From Puccinia triticina (Eukaryota; Basidiomycota; Pucciniomycetes; Pucciniales; Pucciniaceae): a DNA stretch of 64,000 nt. This document shows positions 20,676 to 33,500 of this stretch, piece after piece. Position numbers and translations under genes: made by a program. Positions within the stretch are counted from its first letter, which is position 1. Each line of letters opens with the position of its first letter. The DNA lies in contig NC_070570.1 in NCBI RefSeq assembly GCF_026914185.1, positions 806,001-870,000 on the forward strand. Reading direction: 5' to 3'. The notes under the pieces are model-generated. The model ran no database searches, was not told the DNA's origin, and worked only from the letters and a program-made list of their open reading frames with translations.

Positions 20676-23067
20676 TCACACTGAATGGAAACAATAACGC
20701 TGAAAGCAATCAGAACAGAGACCCTGACGCTGGACTTCTAATCTTCCTCTACTGCGATCAACAAGGGCACAGGCCAAACAACCGGACCAAATAGGATCGT
20801 TGGATATTCCACGAGTGGCAAGCTTTGTGCCACCTTCGATAAGAGACAAGGCACGGTATTGTGATACCTGTTCCATGGAGCGAAAGTACAACATTATCAG
20901 TTTTTCACAGAAAAAAGGGATCATTGATTGGGTGATCATGGGGCATACTTCGAGTGAAGCGGTTGGTAAGTTAGTCGCTGTTGCTGACCCGTCCGTCGGG
21001 GGTGAGTTGGGGATGTAAATAACTAGAGGAACTTCAGGTTCGTCACATCCAAAAATCGTGGGCTGGGTGATATTAATCTGGGATAGCTTTTCCGGAATAC
21101 GGGGAAACGGGTATGCCTCATTAGGGAATAACTTTGAACGAGCTGATGTCACCTTGAGTGACGTTCCATCAGGCCATCCATTGGCATCGTCGCTCTTCGT
21201 GTTTTCAAGGGTTCAGATACATAACGAGTCAACCAGTCATTCTTCTGGAGAGTTAAGCCAGAGCCACATACAGCGTCGAAGGCTACTATGACGTCGACTT
21301 CCCGAGCTGGAACTAGCAGAGGAGCAAACGGAATGTTTTCTTTTATGCACAGGTAACAGTTTCAACCAGAATATGAGTCTTCGTGAGCGTGAAAAAAGGC
21401 AGAGAAGGTTTCCGCATACCACCTCCAAAAGAGCCATCCATCAAGCTCAAAGTTTTACTTTTTCGATCCAGATATTCGGCTGTACCCAAACCTGAGTAGT
21501 TCGAAAAAGTCAATCGAAGCAAACGGCACGGATAATTCACCAGCGCACGTAATCTAGAATCACTAACCATAAAATGGATTCGGAATTAATGAAAGCACTC
21601 CCTTCAGTGCCGGTAGGAACGGACGATAGGATTTAGGCTGGAAAAGAGTTGCAAACGCATCGTATTTTCGAAAGATATTGGAAGAAGCAGCTACTAGAAA
21701 GCCTAGGTTATCAAATTGGTTTACGCATCCTTTTGCTTTAGACGGTTGTCCGTTTTCGAGCGAGCTTCCTAGGTAGGCTGTGTCGATGAAACTGGCCAGG
21801 TTAGGGTCCCAAGAGCCGGATTCGTACATGTTGAATTCGTACTGATTGTTGCTGAGCGGTACCGCATCCCCTCTCTGGACTATTGGACCCTGCCCAGGCG
21901 ACTCCGCAACTGATGTAATGATAGGGAAAGGCTGAGAGTAGCTCCTTATTGATTCTCTGCAAGGATGAACGAGCTGTTGGCATTTATGTTTCAGTTCGAC
22001 TGCGTAAGACACCGACTTACTGCGTTGCTAAATCAGAAAGGCTTTGCTCAAGTCCGTGTTCGGCTTGAGGGTCAAAGAAATTGTCTCTGGTCGTTCCACT
22101 AACAAAGTGATATGCCAGAATACGGGAGTAGATATCGCCTAACGTGACGTCAAATCCTGCAAGCGCTTTTTGGCTCACTTGAAAGCCTAAAGTCGACCAC
22201 CACTTGGTGTCTAAGAAAATGGGATTTTCCAAAATCCTGTTTAAGCCTGCGGGCTGATTTGACCCCCGAGTTTTTCGGTTAGTAATTGAGGATCACAATA
22301 CTGAGATAAAACCATCATCATCATGTTTGCATCATGGGACTTACAGCCACAAAATCCATGTCAGCCAGCCAGCCTTCAGTTTCATCAGTGATGGAGCCTA
22401 GGGTAAGGTCATAAATGCCAGGAAAGTTGGCTTGTGACATTGACTGGAGTAAGTGGCAAGAAGACGCCAGGCATAAGACTTTTCAGCTCAAAACATGTCG
22501 CTGTGCCGCTCGAATGGCGGGCGATTCCGCCGGAGCACCACATGAGCGAAACAGGAAAGGAAGACAGAATCCGCACACCATCACCAAGCAAGCCCCGCCG
22601 CTTAGACCGGTTAGGTAATCCATAGCCTGGAGGAGACCGCCAGTGCCTCTGCTCGCAGAGGTCTGGTTTCTACCATCCAGCGCGTTCAGAATACCCGCTC
22701 CAACAAAGCTTGCACGTAAGCCGCCACCGGAAAGTGCGCCAGAGACTCTCGGGAGGTGATCGGATGGGCCGAGGAGAATACTCTTGACATATTCCGGAAG
22801 ACGAGCTCGGTTACGCCGCACAGAGGATTCCACGTTTCTCCAGTATTCCCGGTAAGCCTCCGGCACTGCCTTTTTCCGCCGCTCTTCTATATATAACGAC
22901 TCTTTCGCTCCCAAAGCTTGGTTTCCAGATGCAACGGTACCTGCTGTGCGTATTAAAGAAGTAGCTGGGCAGTCTGCATTCTGGGGAGCGTAGGTTTGAC
23001 CTTGGCCAAGACTGTAAGTCGAAAAGAAGATATTTAAAAGGTATAGGAATTCCAGAAGAAACTTCAT
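20676..23067 (-). CDS. Secreted phospholipase B / lysophospholipase (copy B), 8 exons
   Basis: This is a paralogue of copy A on the opposite strand, tail to tail with it. In transcript order the exons are 23,067-22,585, 22,443-22,345, 22,253-22,021, 21,956-21,568, 21,491-21,420, 21,339-21,272, 21,194-20,949 and 20,867-20,676. All close in frame, giving 593 residues. It has a signal peptide (LLEFLYLLNIFFSTYSLG), then TYAPQNADCP, GALSGGGLRASFVGAG, the nucleophile motif GLSGGAC, QPFPIITSVAE and LIPNPFYG. The Asp motif reads LMDGSFGG where copy A has LVDGGFGN. IPFAPLLVPAREVDVI and the C-terminal DPIWSGCLACALVDRSRGR...CSDCF follow. Copy B lacks the intron that splits the GGGAYRG region of copy A, while the last four introns match in position and phase. 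A secreted lipid-degrading role is inferred from the family. The acceptor of the last exon is the least certain splice. Confidence 0.88.
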
Positions 23068-24585
23068 TAGAAAACGACTTGAAATCTCTCTTAAATTAAA
23101 GAGAAGGAGGACAAGCTGGAGATAGGGGATGAATGTGTTGTAAGTTGAAATTCACAGAGACCGCCTATCATGTCGATCCAAAAGCCTGGTCACGAAGTAA
23201 CTCAACTTAAATGAAACTTGAGAGCTCCCAGAAGCTCGTATGGACCTTCAGCACGGGTGTCGCGGAGCGGAAATGCACTGGGGTGTCACCCGGCTGATTT
23301 TCACCTCTAGACTCTATCGAAGTGGATAATTAAGTAACCGGATTGAAGTTCATTGTGGTTTGAAAACCCCCTATCAGAGCTGATTGCGCATATGTGGAGT
23401 GATTTCTCGTGCAGAATCGCAGATTGTCGCTTGGCGCGCTGGAAGAAAGTTGCAACTTCCTAGTTGTAACCCAGAATTGTGCGTGAACAACTCACGTACA
23501 TTGTATTTATGTACGTCAACGGGGTAGACTGACCAGTATAACATCCAAGTTCCAGGGCATCATCAGGTATGAGCAGAGTTGAATCAGTCAGAAGTATACA
23601 CACGAAAACAAGCTGCACAAGGGCTGACAAGGGTCCAAGGCGGGGGCACAGAGTCAGGCTCCCAGGGGCCTGAAGATCTTCTTCGTGATGGATTGCAGAG
23701 TTTGTACTGTGGATGTAAATATTTATTTTGTCAGATTCTCCCCTACTTCACGGACAAGCAAGGTCCAATGAAGTTGCAAAGTGAAAATACAAAGATGACG
23801 ATCATTAGCTCGAAACCTGTTGCAGATAGTGAGTGGCCAATTCTCCACGTGGTACGGGAGGTATTCTGTAAGTCATGATTTATATGTCGGCGCCGTCGGG
23901 AGCGCATTGATTTTCATGAAGCAGACTCCGGAGGAATAAAACTCGATGATTAGCGGGGCCAGTAGAGCCAGTAGCCAGTAGCTCTTTGGACTGGCAGTCT
24001 GGCAAGGTCTGGCAAGTTGACTTGAAGTTGTGCTCGTGGATGTTTATGTACAGACTTTCAGTATCATCCTGGCCGCTCTTACCTTCTCCACACGACGTCG
24101 CTTGTTCTGTTTCACAAGGCTACAAAAATTTAAATGTGTCTCTTCTCATCGGGCCTACCAGCACTGAAGACTACATAGCGCGGTGCGGTTAATTTGATAC
24201 CCCCAATAAAATAAATGCTCAGAATCAGATGCTTCACAATTTGGTGAGATCAAGGGGGCGTCGACAGCTCAAAAATTGGTGACTGGGGGATCAGTTCAGA
24301 GCCCGCCTTGCAGCGGAATTAATTATTTGCAGGAACATTGATTTGTGCTTCTACATACATAAGATACTTCTCATAGATGGGTCGAAGTTGGCCCAGAAAC
24401 AGGCCGTTCTCGCGTTTTTGTGTCTATCGAGCGCTGTTGTGGTGTGCCAGGGAGTCCCCGATCGTCCCCGTGTAGTACTGGGCGTGCTCGGGGCTGGCTG
24501 GCTCTTGGCTGGCGATCACTTGAGTCGTGAGTCGATCACTACTGACCCAGCACACCAGCCTCACCGACCACGCACTTTGGATGGA
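23068..24585. other. Intergenic, divergent promoters of phospholipase B copy B and dynein
   Basis: No coding sequence is supported; the open frames at 23,579-23,878 and 23,986-24,192 lack protein character. The dynein frame is open upstream to 24,343, but that extension (MCFYIHKILL...) does not look like dynein and probably covers 5' leader. Confidence 0.5.
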
Positions 24586-27500
24586 ATGGAAGCGACAGCC
24601 ACACCCACCAAACCACTCTCGCCAGTCCCTCTTACTCCGGCCGCCCGACCATCCCAATCCCAGTCGCAAGCCGATGACAACCAGCTATTCGACCCCCAGC
24701 CCTTAATCGACCACATCAACAACCTCCTTCTCCTCATCCTCAATGCCAACCAATCCCACATCGACACATCCCCCCTTTTCTCTAGCTCTGCCTCGATCGA
24801 CCGTCTCACCAGGTTTGCGAGCGACTCGAACTGTCGAGTCATCTATCTTTACAAGAACCGCGAACAAAACACGATCAACAACAACCCCAATCCCACCAGT
24901 GCTACCAACAATGATCAGGATAACACCTTCTCGTCGTTCGTCTACTCTCTCAAGTTTGAGATGGACTACAACTCGAACATCCATACCACCCTCGTCTTAC
25001 TCAAACGGGTACCCACTCTCGACTGCTCTCGCCCACTAGATAATCAACTCCATTTCCTCAACTTGTTCGGCCCTGCTTCCAATCAGATCGGAATAAGCGC
25101 TGCCAATCAAGATCCCACCGGCGAGAACTCAAAAGAAATCATCAAACCCTCAACCATCACCTCCAGTCAATCGAATCCATACGAGGAGCTTCACAACCTT
25201 GTCCATCTCGCCGTCGCCCCGTTCTTCGATGCATACGTCAATAGCAAGAGCAAGTCCAAGAACATCAACGACTCATCCATCAACACTCCTAACAATCAAA
25301 TCAGTGGACCAAACATCACCAGCTCAAATCAATCCGCCAATCCAACCGCTAGCGGCACGGTCACCGGTACCAATCCAAGTAACACCAACTCCACTAGTAA
25401 ATCGACGAGCAATAAGGATGATAGTAAGATGGGTATTCCGATGACCAAAAAGAAATTCGCCGAGCTAGAACTCTCCCTACTACATTTACAACAGAACGTA
25501 GAAATCCCAGAGATCACCTTGATCATCCATCCGGTCATCTTGAGCTTAATAGAGAAGGCCCGCCAAGCCAAAAATTCTGATTCGATCAACCAGTACAACA
25601 GTAACTTGAACCAACAGATCTTAGAGCTTTTAGACCCCAACTTACTCCAAGACGATAAATTCTTGAACAAGTTGCAGTCGTTGGTCAATACATGGATTAA
25701 GGAGATCCAAAATGTGACCACCTTAAATCGGGACGTCGAATCGGGCACGGCCTCTCAAGAGATCAACTTTTGGCTATCGATGGAAAAAGCCCTTCAAGGT
25801 GTAGAAGAGCAACTCAAATCCGAGCCGATCAGTTGAGTTTCTTGCTGAAACTTTCTCACTCGAACTTGGTCTGACCTCTTGCGCCTTTGACCTTGTGATT
25901 TACAGCGTTAACTTTGGACATCCTCAAAACCGCCAAGAGATATCACACCACTGTATCGTTCTTAGCTGACACGGGATTAAAAGAGGCTAGCGACAATGGT
26001 AAGTTGTGACTTTTTTTGGTCATCATTAGTTCCCCAAACGTCGATAGAAGCTATTTGGCACAATTGATTGACTCTTGCCTTTTGTTAAAACAGTACACAA
26101 ATACAATTTGTTAATGAAAGATTTTCCGCTCAATGAATTGTTGGCGGCGACTGATCTGGATAAGATCCGGGAGTCACTAGTTCAAATTTTTGGGCACATC
26201 AACAAAAAACTCAAAATCTCGTGAGTTCAATTTTTTCTGTCGACAAAATCGAGTTTGGATGGAAGAAAAAACAAACGATCTAATCAATTTCATTCTTCAT
26301 TCTTAGACCATATCCGATCCGACGGGCTCTTCCTCTGGCCGAAGCGATCTCTAAGGACTTGACAGAATCGCTGCTCAAGGTGTTGACGAGCCACAGGTTA
26401 ATGTACATGGAACACGACTCATTTTCGAAGATCATGTCGGCTGCAGCCGCAGTTTTCCAAACCTGGGAAGAACAGATCAAAGATTTCACGACGATAGCCC
26501 GAGAGTTAACTCGTAAACGAAACGAAAAGTTCATCCCGATCAAAATTAACGCCTCGCACGTCGAACTCAAGAAGCGATGTGAATACTTGAAAGGTTTCCG
26601 AAAGCAACACGAGCAGTTAAGGATCATGACGGGTCGTGATCAGGGTATCAGTCGCTTGGATCTTGGCCCCAGCGTGGCCGTCGGTGCGCGAGACGCTGGG
26701 GGCAGTCATCTGGGAGAATTGACGGACTTAGATATGGAGGAAGAAGTCCGAGCCGCATATGAGAGCGTCAAGAACGTCGATGTTCTTGATGCTTCACCGG
26801 GTATGTCCTCCATCATCCTAGCAGCTTCCTTATGCTGATCATCTTTGTCATGTCTCGATCCAACAGAGGGTACCCAGATCTGGACGACAGCCGAGGCGGC
26901 TTACAACGAGCGAGTTTCTCGTGTCGAAAACCAAATCATTGCGCGATTGAGGGCAAGGCTTGGATCAGCTCGAAACGCCACAGAAATGTTTCGGTTTGTA
27001 GATGTCCCATGTTCCACTCCTTCTTTTTTTTCTCCATGAGACAATCCGGAAAACGTCTCATTTTTTCCTTATTTAATCATCCCACAGGGTTTTTTCAAAA
27101 TTCAATTCGCTGTTTGTTCGTCCCAAGATTCGAGGAGCCATTCAAGAGTATCAAACTCAAGTGAGCAACCCGCTTGCGTGTCCTACAATTCAAGTTGCCT
27201 GACTTCAAAATTTATCCTTTCTGAATTCATTAGCTCATCGAGTCTGTCAAAGAAGATATCAACAAACTTCATGATAAATTTCGTACCCAGGTCAGCTCCA
27301 AAATATGCCTTCTCAGAGAGACTAATCATTTCCGAGGCATATTACTGACGTGTGTGCGCTCGAAATCGTAGTATCGACATTCGGAGGCCTATCCTATGTC
27401 ACATCTCCGAGACATACCACCCGTGGCCGGCGCAATCATTTGGGCTCGACAAATTGAACGGCAGCTATTCACATACATGAAGCGAGTAGAAGACGTGCTT

Positions 27501-30500
27501 GGCCGGGGCTGGGAGAACTATGCCGAAGGCTCACGACTCGCCATGGACAGCAGTAACTTCCTCAAAAAGCTTGACACCAAGCCCATCTTCGACCAATGGG
27601 TGCAAGATTGGAACAAGCGTAGTGTGAACATCAGCGGCCCCATCTTCGAAATCCAGCGGAACCGATCGACTGAGGTCTACACCCTGGTTGTTGCGTTCAA
27701 CCCGGATGTGATTGTCATCTTCAAAGAGGTCCGCAATATGGCCTGGCTCGGCTACAATGTCCCATATCAAATGAATTCCAGTGCCAAGGATGCCAAGAAA
27801 GTTTATCCTAACGCAGTCAGTCTGATGGAATCCATCAGAACCTACACTCAGACCTTAACCAAAGTCCACGATAGTGGTATCTCGGATCTCCTAGCCGATT
27901 ATCGAAACGAGCTTTGCCAATTAATCAGTCGAGGCTTGAACATGAAATGGGAGAACTTCGTCGGCTCGATCTCTGACTTGAACGCCCCCGGAAGCTTGTT
28001 GAGCTCGAGAATTAACAGCAGCAATGATCGCGAATCGGGCGTCGGTCGACAGTCTAATTTTGTGAGAGAGCTGGCCAACAAAGTTAGCATCTTTCAAGAG
28101 CGCACAGACGATCTGTTGTTCATGTATGATGACTTGTTGAAAGTCATCGACGAATTGAAAACTTGTGAATTCAGTCACAAAGTCTTTGCCCAGTTGTTGA
28201 GCAAGATCCAGAAAACCGTAAGTTTCGCTTGAATTTAATACGTGTACCTGATGGTTAATCTCAGCTGCTTTACTCTAGATCGACGACTTGAGTGTGGCCG
28301 GTTATGTCAACTTACAACAATGGACAAACGAAATCGATCGCAAGATCGAAACGGTCTTTTTGGAACGGCTCGACTGCGTCATGAGGGTTTGGAACCACCA
28401 GTTCACGGCAAAGGGGAGTGGGACAAAGAACTCGAATGGGACCGATCGGACGGAAGCCATGGGAGCAACCAGCCCTCGCAATGAGAAAACTGTGAAATTC
28501 AACCTGACAACCAAATCAACTAATGCGGATGAAGCTGCAAATGCCAGAGTAAGACATCGCGCAAGTACTGCTGTTCCAACAGGAACTGAATCTGTTCGCT
28601 TTTTTCAATTATATAGAAGATGGAAACAGATTTAGTCGTCACTCCACTGGTCCATGAAATCCGGATCAAGAATCAAGTCATTTATCTGGATCCGCCCGTT
28701 GAATTTGCCCGTGCGAATTGGTACAAGCAATTTCATCAATGGCTAGGTGAGCGCGTTCCCTTTCTACCGCTTCTTCAAAATTTAACGACTAGATTACGTC
28801 GTATGTAGGTGTCATCTGTAAGCTACCTCGTCTGCAAAGTCAACGATATGACCTCGGATTAAAACTGCGTGATGAGGATACCAGCGAAAAGACTTACTTA
28901 TCTTTGGTAAGTTCTTCATTCAATACACCACAGCGGTTCGGTTTGATTAATTGTTGTTGGCGTTGATTATAGATGGAGAAGTTCACTCCTGAAATTCTTC
29001 AACGTCCATACGCTCTTATCGAGGAGAAACTGGGCGAGATCTCGCGCTATGTGAACAAGTGGCTTCAATTTCAATCTCTATGGGATCTCGAAGCCGACTA
29101 CCTCTACGGACGATTGGGGGAGTCACTATCGGCCTGGCAGCAGACCCTTTCGGAGATCCGCAAAACCCGTTCGACGTTTGACAACTCGGAATCCTCCCAA
29201 GACTTTGGCGTGTGCGCTATTAACTACGAGCAAGTTCAAGCAAAGGTGAACGCCAAGTATGACATGTGGCAGAAGGACGTCCTCGTCCGCTTTGGATCCA
29301 AACTAGGATCGGTGATGCGCGAGACCCATGGTGCGATCACCAAATCTCGACACGACCTAGAGCACTATTCTATCGAAACTTCGTCGACCGCTCAAGCCGT
29401 ATCATTCATCACATTTGTGCAAGATCTCAAAAGAAAAGTCAAGAAATGGGAACCTGACATCGAGATCTTCGGCAGTGGAGAGAAAACCTTGCACCGTCAA
29501 AGGTACCAATTTCCTAGCGATTGGCTGTATGTCGATCAGATCGAGGGTGAATGGAATGTGTTCAACGAACTCCTCAAGCGGAAAAATTCGGCCATTCAAG
29601 ACCAATTAGGTATGTCTTTGCTTGTCCGCTTGTTTTCTTATGTATACCAGTCACGTTATTAAGCACTGACGATTGGCTCTTTTCTCATCAGCTGGCCTCC
29701 AAATGAAAATTGCAGCAGAAGATAAAGTTGTCCAAAGCAAGATTGAGGCGTTGCTGGCAGACTGGGATAAAGAGAAGCCAATTAGTGGAGAATTAAAGCC
29801 AGACGTCGCAATGAATTCGATCAATAACTTCCAGACCCGAGTACAGCGACTTCAAGATGAATATAACCTGGTCTGCCGAGCGAAAGAGGCTCTCGATCTG
29901 GAACATATTTCGAATGACCGGCTCGATCCAGTGGCGGAAGAAATCTCGGACCTCAAGGCAGTTTGGACCGCTCTCTCTGGGATCTGGGCTCAACTAGCCG
30001 AGCTTCGTGAAACGACATGGTCCTCAGTCACTCCCAGAAAGCTTCGCCAATCTCTCGAAGCCTTGCTCACCAACACCCGAGAGATGCCGAGTAAGATGCG
30101 ACAATATCAAGCGTTTGAGTATGTCCAGGAACAAATCAAATTCCACCAGAAAAGTGTCGCACTCGTCGGGGAGCTCAAGTCGGACGCACTCAGAGAAAGA
30201 CACTGGAAGTTGCTCTACAAGAATCTCAGGCTCGCCGGTCATTACGCGCCTTCTCAAATGACGCTGGGTACGATTTGGGATATGGATCTCAAGAAAAATG
30301 AAGGAATCATACGTGAAGTTTTGGCTCAGGCGGCAGGCGAGGTCGCATTGGAAGAGTACATCAAGCAGGTATGTACAAATCAATTGAAACTGATCAAGTA
30401 AACTAGTGTAACTTTTTATTCTTCTGTTCCTTCCTCTTCAGGTTAAGGAAACTTGGGAAGGATACATCTTGGATTTAGTCAACTACCAGAACAAGACTCG

Positions 30501-33500
30501 ACTGATTCGTGGATGGGACGACTTATTCAACAAGCGAAGCGAGCACAGCAGCGCCTTGGCCCAAATGAAATTATCGCCGTACTACAAGACCTTCGAGGAG
30601 GACGCAACAATATGGACGGATCGTTTGAATCGTATGAGCGAAATATTCGACAAGTGGATTGACGTCCAGCGGCAATGGGTTTACCTCGAAGGTATATTCT
30701 CCGGCAATGCTGATATCAAACACCTTCTACCTAACGAAAGTAATCGATTCAATAACATAAACGCCGAATATCTTGGTCTGATGAAGAGAGTCTTCAAATC
30801 CCCGTACGTCTTGGACGTAATCCAGATACCGGAGGTTCTCAAAACTCTCGACAAACTAGTCGAGGCTCTGGGTAAGCTTCAAAAAGCTTTGGGTGAGTAC
30901 CTCGAGCGTGAGCGATCCTCCTTCCCCCGGTTCTACTTCGTCGGTGACGAAGATCTACTCGAAATCCTCGGGAACAGCAAGGATATTCTCCGGGTTGTCA
31001 AGCATCTCAAGAAAATGTTTGCAGGGCTATCAACATTGAGTTTCGACCCGGAAGTAACACAAATTGAGAAGATGTGCTCCCGCGAAGGAGAAGAGGTCCC
31101 ATTTTCAACTCCAATCATCCTCAAAGATTACCCAAAGATCAATGATTGGTTGACCAGACTCGAGTTGCAGATGCAATCTTCCCTGGCCGAGCTGCTCTGC
31201 AAGGCTGTCGATGAGCTTGTCACATTCTACACCCAAGGCGAATCGCTTGACAAGGTCAAATTTCTCGCATGGATCGAATCTTACCCCGCTCAGTTGGTTG
31301 TGCTCGCAATCCAGATCATGTGGACTCAAACAATCGACAACGCGCTGCGAAACGACGCTGCTTTATCGGCCCCCCTTCAAACTGTCTTGCGCACATTAGA
31401 TCTGCTCGCTTTTGTTGTTCTCGGAGAACTAGATCCTGTCATGCGACGAAAGTGCGAGCACTTAATAACCGAGCTGGTGCATCAAAGAGATGTAATTCGA
31501 TTGCTCATCAAAGACCAAGTCGACTCGATCACCCGCTTCGAGTGGCTCTACCACATGCGATTTTACCTCGACTCATCGATTGTCAACCCAACTGATCGAC
31601 TTTCTATTCACATGGCCAACGCCGTGTTCCCTTACGGATTCGAATATCTTGGCGTTCCAGATCGACTGGTGCAGACCCCGCTAACGGATCGTTGTTATCT
31701 CACGCTAACTCAGGCTCTACACGGTCAATTGGGAGGGTCTCCGTTTGGACCAGCTGGGACGGGTGAGCCTCATCTAAATATTATCATTGCCACGTTACTT
31801 TTTAGTCATCAAGCCCTTCTCATCATTCTGCGTTTCACAGGCAAAACCGAGTCCGTCAAAGCGCTCGGGGTTCAGTTGGGCCGATTTGTTCTTGTTTTCT
31901 GCTGTGACGAGACGTTTGATTTCCAAGCGATGGGCCGGATTTTTGTCGGACTCTGTCAAGTCGGAGCTTGGGGCTGTTTTGACGAGGCAAATCGATTGGA
32001 GGAAAGGATCCTCAGTGCCGTGTCTCAGCAAATACAAAGTATCCAGCAAGGCTTGAAAGCTGCCTCGGTCGACCCTAATGCAGAGGTAGAATTAGTCGGA
32101 AAAACGTTGAAGATTAATCCCCATACTGGGTAAGTCACGCAGTAATCAACCCTCCCCATTTGTTTGCGTAACCACGGTTGCTCACACTAGGTAATATGCG
32201 ATTTGCAGGATTTTTATCACGATGAATCCTGGATATGCTGGTCGATCAAACTTGCCAGACAATCTGAAAAAGCTCTTCAGAAGTATGGCGATGACTCGCC
32301 CGGACCGAGAATTGATTGCCCAGGTGATGCTGTTCTCCCAAGGATTTCGGACCGCTGAAACCCTCGCATCCAAGGTGGTTCCTTTCTTCAGCTTGTGTGA
32401 CGAGCAGCTTTCCAAGCAGCCCCATTACGACTTCGGATTGCGGGCCCTCAAGGCTGTCCTCACAAGTGCTGGCCATCTCAAGCGTGGCCGACTTCAAATC
32501 GAAAGCTCTTCGGCTGCCGACAGTCTCTCTGATTCGTCCGATAGTCGCGCGGAACAAGAAATTTTGATCCAAAGTGTCACTGAAACTATAGTTCCTAAGC
32601 TGGTGGCGGATGATGTGCCTTTACTCACCAGGTCTGTTGGATTTTCTCGTGAAATACTCGTACTGCCCAATAAAGTGAACTGATAGACTTATACCTTCCG
32701 CTCATTAGTTTACTGGCCGACGTTTTCCCGGGCATTGAATACAGCCCGAGTGATTTGGATGAGCTCAAGGCGCACATCCGTGCTGTCGCTGCTGAACAGC
32801 ATTTGGTCGTCGGTGATGTGTGGTTCCAAAAGGTCCTCCAACTCTACCAAATCCAAAACATCCAACACGGCCTGATGATGGTCGGGCCGTCGGCTACCGG
32901 GAAGACCCAAGCCTGGAAGGTTCTGCTTGCGGCGCTCCAACGACTCGAAGGCCGCGAAGGAGTCTCTTATGTCATCGATCCCAAAGCGATCTCTAAAGAT
33001 TCACTCTATGGTACTCTCGATCCGACTACGCGTGAATGGAACGATGGGCTGTTTACTAACATCCTCAGAAGGATCATCGATAACGTCCGTGGTGAAGATG
33101 CCAAAAGGCACTGGATTATTTTTGACGGCGACGTGGATCCGGAATGGGTCGAAAACTTAAACAGGTAACTTTTTTTTTTATGAAAAAGACAATCAGAGAC
33201 CACAGTGATTGATTTGTGATTATCATTTTTTTTAGTGTTTTGGACGATAACAAATTGCTGACCTTGCCCAACGGAGAACGACTCAATCTGCCGAGCAACG
33301 TCCGAATAATGTTCGAGGTCGAATCTTTGAAACATGCTACTTTAGCCACCGTCAGTCGTTGTGGAATGGTCTGGTTCAGCGAAGACGCCGTCACGCCAGA
33401 CATGTTCTACGAGAATTATCTGAAGACTACTCACGACGTGGCTCTGGATGCCATTGCGGACGACATGTTAATGGATGCTCCAACGCGCAAACAGGATAAT

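Noticed and set aside
24343..24585. N-terminal extension of the dynein frame
   Set aside because: The frame is open but encodes a hydrophobic, signal-like stretch unlike any dynein tail; the next ATG at 24,586 begins a typical low-complexity N-terminus.
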